Notes under the pieces: model-generated
What the model was told of the DNA's origin: nothing
The model's input: the letters and a program-made list of their open reading frames with translations, nothing else
Database searches by the model: none
Made by a program: the position numbers and the translations under genes
Source: Anderseniella sp963698275
GTDB lineage: Bacteria; Pseudomonadota; Alphaproteobacteria; Rhizobiales; Aestuariivirgaceae
Direction: 5' to 3'
Assembly (NCBI GenBank): GCA_963698275.1
Contig: CAVOQE010000006.1
Span: 62,001 to 126,000 of the forward strand
DNA length: 64,000 nt
Shown here: piece by piece, positions 59,853 through 64,000 of the stretch
Layout: the number at the start of each line of letters is the position of its first letter
Position numbering within the stretch: the first letter of the stretch is position 1

Positions 59853-62800
59853 TCATCCGCCAGCCGAAACCAGTAGACCTACACCGACATAATCGGTCTT
59901 GCCCGTCCCCAACACGGGAACCGACTTCACGTTCATGATGGTTTTCGGCACCATCAGTTCACCCAGTCCCTGCTTCTTGCAATGGCTCTGCAGCGCGTCA
60001 CGCTTTGCCTTGGCGTTGTCTGTCACCAGGACAAGCTGTTCGCCCTTGCGGGCATCAGGTATCGACACCACCGCATGCATGTTGTCCGGCCACAAGGTGC
60101 TGGCCTGGGCCTCCACAGCGGTCAGGCTGACCATCTCGCCGGCGATCTTGGCAAACCGCTTGGCCCGGCCCAGGATGGTGATGAAGCCATGTTCATCGAC
60201 ATCAACTATGTCGCCGGTGTCATAGGTCTGGTCAACCGTCGCTTCCAGGACTCCGGGGTTTTCGGCACGCAGATAACCCAGCATGACATTGGGACCCTTG
60301 ACGATGAGCCGACCGCCCTCAACGATACCGGGAACCGGCTGCAGCTCATATGAAATGCCCGGCAGGAAGCGGCCCACGGAGCCTGCCTTGAAATGTTGCG
60401 CCGTGTTGGTCGAAATTCCAGGCGATGTTTCGGTGGCGCCATAGCCTTCAAAAATGCGGATGCCGAATTTTTCACTCCACACCTTGCGGGTCTCGTCCTT
60501 GACCTTTTCAGCACCGGCAAATGCATAGCGCACGGAATAAAAATCATATGCATCAGACGAGCGCGCATAGCCTGCCAGAAACGTATCCGTCCCAAACATG
60601 ATGGTGGAATTGGTGTCGTAAACCAGCGCCGGCACGATGCGGTAATGCAGTGGCGACGGGTACAGGAACGTTTTAACGCCGGCGAGCACCGGCAGCAGCG
60701 TGCCGCCGGTCAACCCGAACGAATGAAACACCGGCAGTGCGTTGAAGACGATGTCGCGCGGGTTGAAGTCCACCCGGGCCCCGAGCTGGTAGCAGTTTGC
60801 CAACAGGTTGGAGTGGCTCAGAACAACACCTTTGGGGGTGCCCTCGGAACCGGAGGTAAACAGGACAACAGCCGGATCATCCGGCGAGATCGCAAGCCTG
60901 GAATGCGCCATCCCCGCAAACGGCGCCGTGACCAGTGCCAGCGCCTTGTCCCAACCGCGGATGGAAGCCTTGATATCTTCCAGGTAGACCACTTTCACGG
61001 TTTTCTCGAACGCAGAAACCGTGTCTTCCATCTTGGCAACTTCGATGAACTTCCGCGATGTGATGACCGTCTTGATATCGGCTGCCGCAATGGCCGCCTG
61101 CATGTTTGCCAGACCGGTGGAGAAATTCAACATGGCCGGCACACGGCCTTGCGACTGCAGCGCAAAAAAGGTCACCACAGCACCGACCGAGTTGGGCACC
61201 ATCAAACCGACACGCTCGCCCTTGCCACAATAGCCGGCCAGCTTGCGGCCCATGATCCGGGCGCCCAGGACCAGTTTTCCGTAGCCGAGCGCTTTGCGCT
61301 CGATGTCTTCAAGTATCGCATGCTTGCCGCCATGCACGACTTTTGCGTCCAGCAAGGCGTCATACAAGGACCGGCGGCGGTTGCAGGTTTCAAAGATCAT
61401 GTCACTCATGACATCATAAAGCTGCTGGCCGGCATGACGACGGCGGCTCTTGCCCACCAGGCCATCCTGTACGTCCAGCTTGCGCGGCGGCATGATGGTC
61501 AGCGTTATCTTGGGGAACCAGCGGGCGCGCAAAGTGCCCTTGAGCCTGGAGAAAAACGTGTACTGGGCGCCATCGATACGCACCGGCACCAGGTCTGCGT
61601 CAGCCTGGTCTGCAATCATTGCCGGGCCTTCAAATACCTTCATCAAGGCACCGGTGACAGTGATGCGTCCTTCGGGGAATATGACACAATGCTTGTCCTG
61701 CCTGACTTCACGCACCAGCGCCTTGGCGGCCATCGGATTTGTCGGATCCATCGGGAAAGCGTCGACGAGCCGCAGGAAGGGTTTCACCCACCAGGCATTT
61801 GCGATGTGTGTGTTGACGGCGAACAGGGGTTTGACCGGCAGAAATGCAGCCAGCAGGACCGGGTCCAGAAACGACACGTGGTTGACGACGATGACGGCCC
61901 GCTTGCCGGCCTTTTCGTAATTCTCCAGGCCCTTGACCTCGACCCGGTAAAACAGCTTGAGAATGCTGATCAGAGCTGTCTTGATCAACTGGTCCGGCAA
62001 CAGCACGCATACATAGATCGCGACAATGAAATTGATCGCGGCGATACCCAGCAGGACTATTGGAATGGCAACCCCTGCCCCGATCAGCGCGGCTACGACC
62101 CCGGCTCCTGCAGTCATGAAAAACGCATTGACGATATTGTTGGCGGCAATGGTGCGCGAGCGGTCCTCATCGTCAGATCTTGCCTGCAGAATGGCGTATA
62201 ACGGCACGATGAAAATACCACCGCACAGCGCCACGCCGATCAGGTCCAGCATCATGCGCAGATTGGTCCAGTCAGACAGGAAGGTCAGCCCGCCAACCAG
62301 TTCCCCGTTTGCCATCGGCTGATAGTTCATCAAGGCGAAGGAGAAATCAGCGATAAAGATGGTAATGCCGAGGGCGCCGAACGGCGCGTGAATTGCCGTG
62401 ACCTGGCCTTTCAGCAGCCGATTGCACAACATGGATCCGATGGCGATGCCGACCGTAAACAGCACCAGGAACAGCGTGACAACGGTTTCGTCACCCTTCA
62501 GCAGGTCGCTGGCAATCGCCGGGAACAGCGACAGCAAGGTTGCACCCACCAGCCAGAACCAGGAGATGCCCAGTATGGTCAGGCGTGAAAACCTCACCGA
62601 TGCCGCCTTCGACACCATGCGCCAGCTTTCGGCAACGACATTCCAGCTGATTTTCAGATCCGGGGCTGCAGCCGGCGCATCCGGTATGAAGCGGCTTGCC
62701 GCATAGCCAAGGCCGGCCAGTATCAGAACCAACCCGGAAACAACGGCAATGCCGTAGCCTGTCAAAACCAGCAGACCGCCGGCAATCGTGCCGGCAAGAA

Positions 62801-63272
62801 TGGCGAGAAACGTGCCGGCCTCAATCAGCGAGTTGGCGCCGATCAGCTGACTTTCCTTCAGGTGCACCGGCAGTATGGAGTATTTCAGCGGGCCAAAGAA
62901 TGCCGATTGCGTGCCCATGAGAAACAGCACGCCAAACAGGAACCATACATCGCCGGAGAACAGCGCAGCCGCTCCCAGAACCATGATGATGATTTCAGCC
63001 AGCTTGATCTTCCGGATCAGGCCTGCCTTGTCGAACTTGTCGGCAACCTGGCCGGCGGTGGCGGAAAACAGGAAGAACGGCAGGATGAAAATACCGCCGG
63101 CAGCCGTTGCCATCACCGCCGCATTCAGGCCGGCTTCGGCGGCAATGCGGTAAACCAGCAGGATAGCCAGCGCGTTCTTGTACACATTGTCGTTCAGGGC
63201 ACCCAGCGCCTGGGTCACAAACAATGGCAGAAAGCGTTTCGACCTCAGCAAGGCAAATTGGGAATTATCCAT
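59853..63272 (-). CDS. aas: Fused LplT-type flippase, acyltransferase and acyl-ACP synthetase (Aas)
   Basis: 1139-residue three-part protein. Residues 1-400 are an MFS/LplT lysophospholipid transporter (FVTQALGALNDNVYKNAL, GTQSAFFGPLKYSILP). Residues about 425-630 are a PlsC acyltransferase with HX4D in NHVSFLDPV and FPEGRITVTG. Residues about 650-1139 are an acyl-[ACP] synthetase with VVLFTSGSEGTPKGVVLSHSN, read in parts, and FEGYGATETSPGIS. It imports and re-acylates lysophospholipids at the inner membrane. Start overlaps the hydrolase stop by eight bases. Fusion of all three is known in alphaproteobacteria. Confidence 0.93.
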   Translation of the reverse strand: MDNSQFALLRSKRFLPLFVTQALGALNDNVYKNALAILLVYRIAAEAGLNAAVMATAAGGIFILPFFLFSATAGQVADKFDKAGLIRKIKLAEIIIMVLGAAALFSGDVWFLFGVLFLMGTQSAFFGPLKYSILPVHLKESQLIGANSLIEAGTFLAILAGTIAGGLLVLTGYGIAVVSGLVLILAGLGYAASRFIPDAPAAAPDLKISWNVVAESWRMVSKAASVRFSRLTILGISWFWLVGATLLSLFPAIASDLLKGDETVVTLFLVLFTVGIAIGSMLCNRLLKGQVTAIHAPFGALGITIFIADFSFALMNYQPMANGELVGGLTFLSDWTNLRMMLDLIGVALCGGIFIVPLYAILQARSDDEDRSRTIAANNIVNAFFMTAGAGVVAALIGAGVAIPIVLLGIAAINFIVAIYVCVLLPDQLIKTALISILKLFYRVEVKGLENYEKAGKRAVIVVNHVSFLDPVLLAAFLPVKPLFAVNTHIANAWWVKPFLRLVDAFPMDPTNPMAAKALVREVRQDKHCVIFPEGRITVTGALMKVFEGPAMIADQADADLVPVRIDGAQYTFFSRLKGTLRARWFPKITLTIMPPRKLDVQDGLVGKSRRRHAGQQLYDVMSDMIFETCNRRRSLYDALLDAKVVHGGKHAILEDIERKALGYGKLVLGARIMGRKLAGYCGKGERVGLMVPNSVGAVVTFFALQSQGRVPAMLNFSTGLANMQAAIAAADIKTVITSRKFIEVAKMEDTVSAFEKTVKVVYLEDIKASIRGWDKALALVTAPFAGMAHSRLAISPDDPAVVLFTSGSEGTPKGVVLSHSNLLANCYQLGARVDFNPRDIVFNALPVFHSFGLTGGTLLPVLAGVKTFLYPSPLHYRIVPALVYDTNSTIMFGTDTFLAGYARSSDAYDFYSVRYAFAGAEKVKDETRKVWSEKFGIRIFEGYGATETSPGISTNTAQHFKAGSVGRFLPGISYELQPVPGIVEGGRLIVKGPNVMLGYLRAENPGVLEATVDQTYDTGDIVDVDEHGFITILGRAKRFAKIAGEMVSLTAVEAQASTLWPDNMHAVVSIPDARKGEQLVLVTDNAKAKRDALQSHCKKQGLGELMVPKTIMNVKSVPVLGTGKTDYVGVGLLVSAGG

Positions 63273-63951
63273 TATGGTGTGTCCTTACGTTTTCGAAACG
63301 GCCTGACTTGAGAAAATTCTGAACCGGCAGCTCAATTTCCGGCGACCTTGCGACAAATCCATGAAGACCGGGTAAAACCATGAAATCCTTAGCGCCTTCA
63401 AGGCGGGTTTCATTAACCGCCACCGTGCCATCGTCGTCTCCTGGTACAAACGGGTTATACCCTTGAGAATTTCCCAGGCCGCCGGCAATGATGCCAAAAG
63501 GGATGTTTGGAACGGGAAGGCTCGCGACTTTTGCAGGGGTCAATTGCTGGCCGGCAGACCCGTAGACCAGTTTATAGGGCCATGCGGGTTGCAGCGCCTG
63601 TGCTATGAGCGAACCCTGGCTTGGCGGCGCAATCATGACCAGCCGCCCAGGCGTGATGCGTGATTTCCACCCGCCGCCCCGGGCCAGCAAGCGACGCACA
63701 ATAATGCCGCCCATGGAATGGGTTACGAACGAAACTTCATCCACACCCTGCAAGCGCTGCAGCAGCCTTTCCAGTTGTGCCGCGTGATCCTCGATCAATC
63801 CTCGTGTGCTGGGATAGCTGATGGCATGAGCCTCAAGCCCGGCCTTGCGCAATTTGTCCGGCAAGTCCCCAAAAGTTGCGGGCCCGCGCCCGATGCCATG
63901 CACAAGCAGCACGAGATGCCGGTTTTGGGGTGCTGCAACCTTGCGCTTCAT
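63265..63951 (-). CDS. Alpha/beta hydrolase (lipase/esterase-like)
   Basis: 228 residues as given. HLVLLVHGIGRGPATF opens the fold, and the nucleophile elbow is SFVTHSMGGIIVRRLLA with Ser in HSMGG. Later blocks are LVMIAPPSQGSLIAQAL and IPFGIIAGG, DGTVAVNETRL (Asp), and LPGLHGFV (His). The family acts on lipid or ester substrates and the gene is coupled to aas by an eight-base overlap. The frame stays open upstream of 63951 to the window edge with plausible coding residues (RHAWGSYADCLGEL), so the true start may lie outside the window. Confidence 0.82.
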   Translation of the reverse strand: MKRKVAAPQNRHLVLLVHGIGRGPATFGDLPDKLRKAGLEAHAISYPSTRGLIEDHAAQLERLLQRLQGVDEVSFVTHSMGGIIVRRLLARGGGWKSRITPGRLVMIAPPSQGSLIAQALQPAWPYKLVYGSAGQQLTPAKVASLPVPNIPFGIIAGGLGNSQGYNPFVPGDDDGTVAVNETRLEGAKDFMVLPGLHGFVARSPEIELPVQNFLKSGRFENVRTHHNG

Positions 63952-64000
63952 CAGTTCACCCAGGCAGTCCGCATAGCTGCCCCAGGCGTGGCGGACGTTT

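Noticed and set aside
60393..62201. 602-codon open frame on the plus strand opposite aas
   Set aside because: Mirror frame of a GC-rich gene. The minus strand carries intact MFS, PlsC and AMP-binding motifs through the same region.
1..64000. tRNA, rRNA, CRISPR arrays, insertion sequences, prophage genes
   Set aside because: Reading through all intergenic stretches showed no cloverleaf, no regular spacer-repeat array, no transposase or integrase frame and no terminal inverted repeats.

Overview
This window reads as a chromosomal segment of a moderately GC-rich alphaproteobacterium, most likely a marine or coastal member of the Hyphomicrobiales or a relative. The evidence is the SOS box of the alphaproteobacterial form GAAC-N7-GAAC in front of imuA-imuB-dnaE2, the urtABCDE/urease arrangement, and a full trimethylamine/TMAO gene set of the kind known from roseobacters and Methylocella. 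The window is dense with genes. I see no rRNA, tRNA, CRISPR array or insertion sequence.

Layout. (1) 1-9413, minus strand: urea uptake and hydrolysis (urtABCDE, ureD, ureA, ureB, ureC, start of ureE). ureD carries two single-base frameshifts. A terminator-like hairpin separates urtA from urtB. (2) 9414-16220: a DMT-family transporter and, divergently, the LexA-controlled mutagenesis cassette imuA-imuB-dnaE2. (3) 16360-23459, plus strand: an XRE-cupin regulator, an ammonium transporter with a small membrane partner, and an operon matching N-methylglutamate synthase (mgsABC) and gamma-glutamylmethylamide synthetase (gmaS). (4) 23539-28718: an unknown protein, a frameshifted FAD amine oxidase, an Stf0 sulfotransferase, a class II amidotransferase and three small secreted or haem-binding proteins. 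(5) 28943-36482: a second operon paralogous to mgsABC/gmaS, with a cupin and an unknown 136-residue protein, next to a GntR regulator and a carbon-nitrogen hydrolase. (6) 36867-45681: a TMAO ABC transporter (tmoX, tmoW, tmoV), trimethylamine monooxygenase (tmm), a DUF1194 protein and, convergently, TMAO demethylase (tdm). (7) 45977-51480: a cupin, dgoK/dgoA sugar-acid genes and four surface-glycan type transferases. (8) 51485-58800: an overlapping chain znuC-znuB-zur-ACAD-ACAD-ECH-NMO divergent from znuA, with two Zur-like boxes between. (9) 58822-64000: an Lrp remnant, a HAD hydrolase, a fused LplT/PlsC/Aas protein and an alpha/beta hydrolase.

How it fits together. Regions 1, 3, 5 and 6 form a nitrogen-scavenging island. 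Trimethylamine is oxidised by Tmm to TMAO. TMAO can also be imported by TmoXWV. Tdm splits TMAO to dimethylamine and formaldehyde, and monomethylamine is taken into the N-methylglutamate pathway by GmaS/MgsABC. Ammonium and urea are captured by Amt and Urt/Ure. Dimethylamine monooxygenase and N-methylglutamate dehydrogenase are not in the window.

The most interesting unexplained part is the second synthetase/synthase operon (region 5). Its barrel subunit keeps the iron-sulfur cysteines of glutamate synthase, while the mgsC-like paralogue in region 3 has lost them. It shares an 11-bp-phased ACCAAT direct repeat with the carbon-nitrogen hydrolase gene across the intervening GntR gene, which suggests a small regulon for an unidentified amine or amide.
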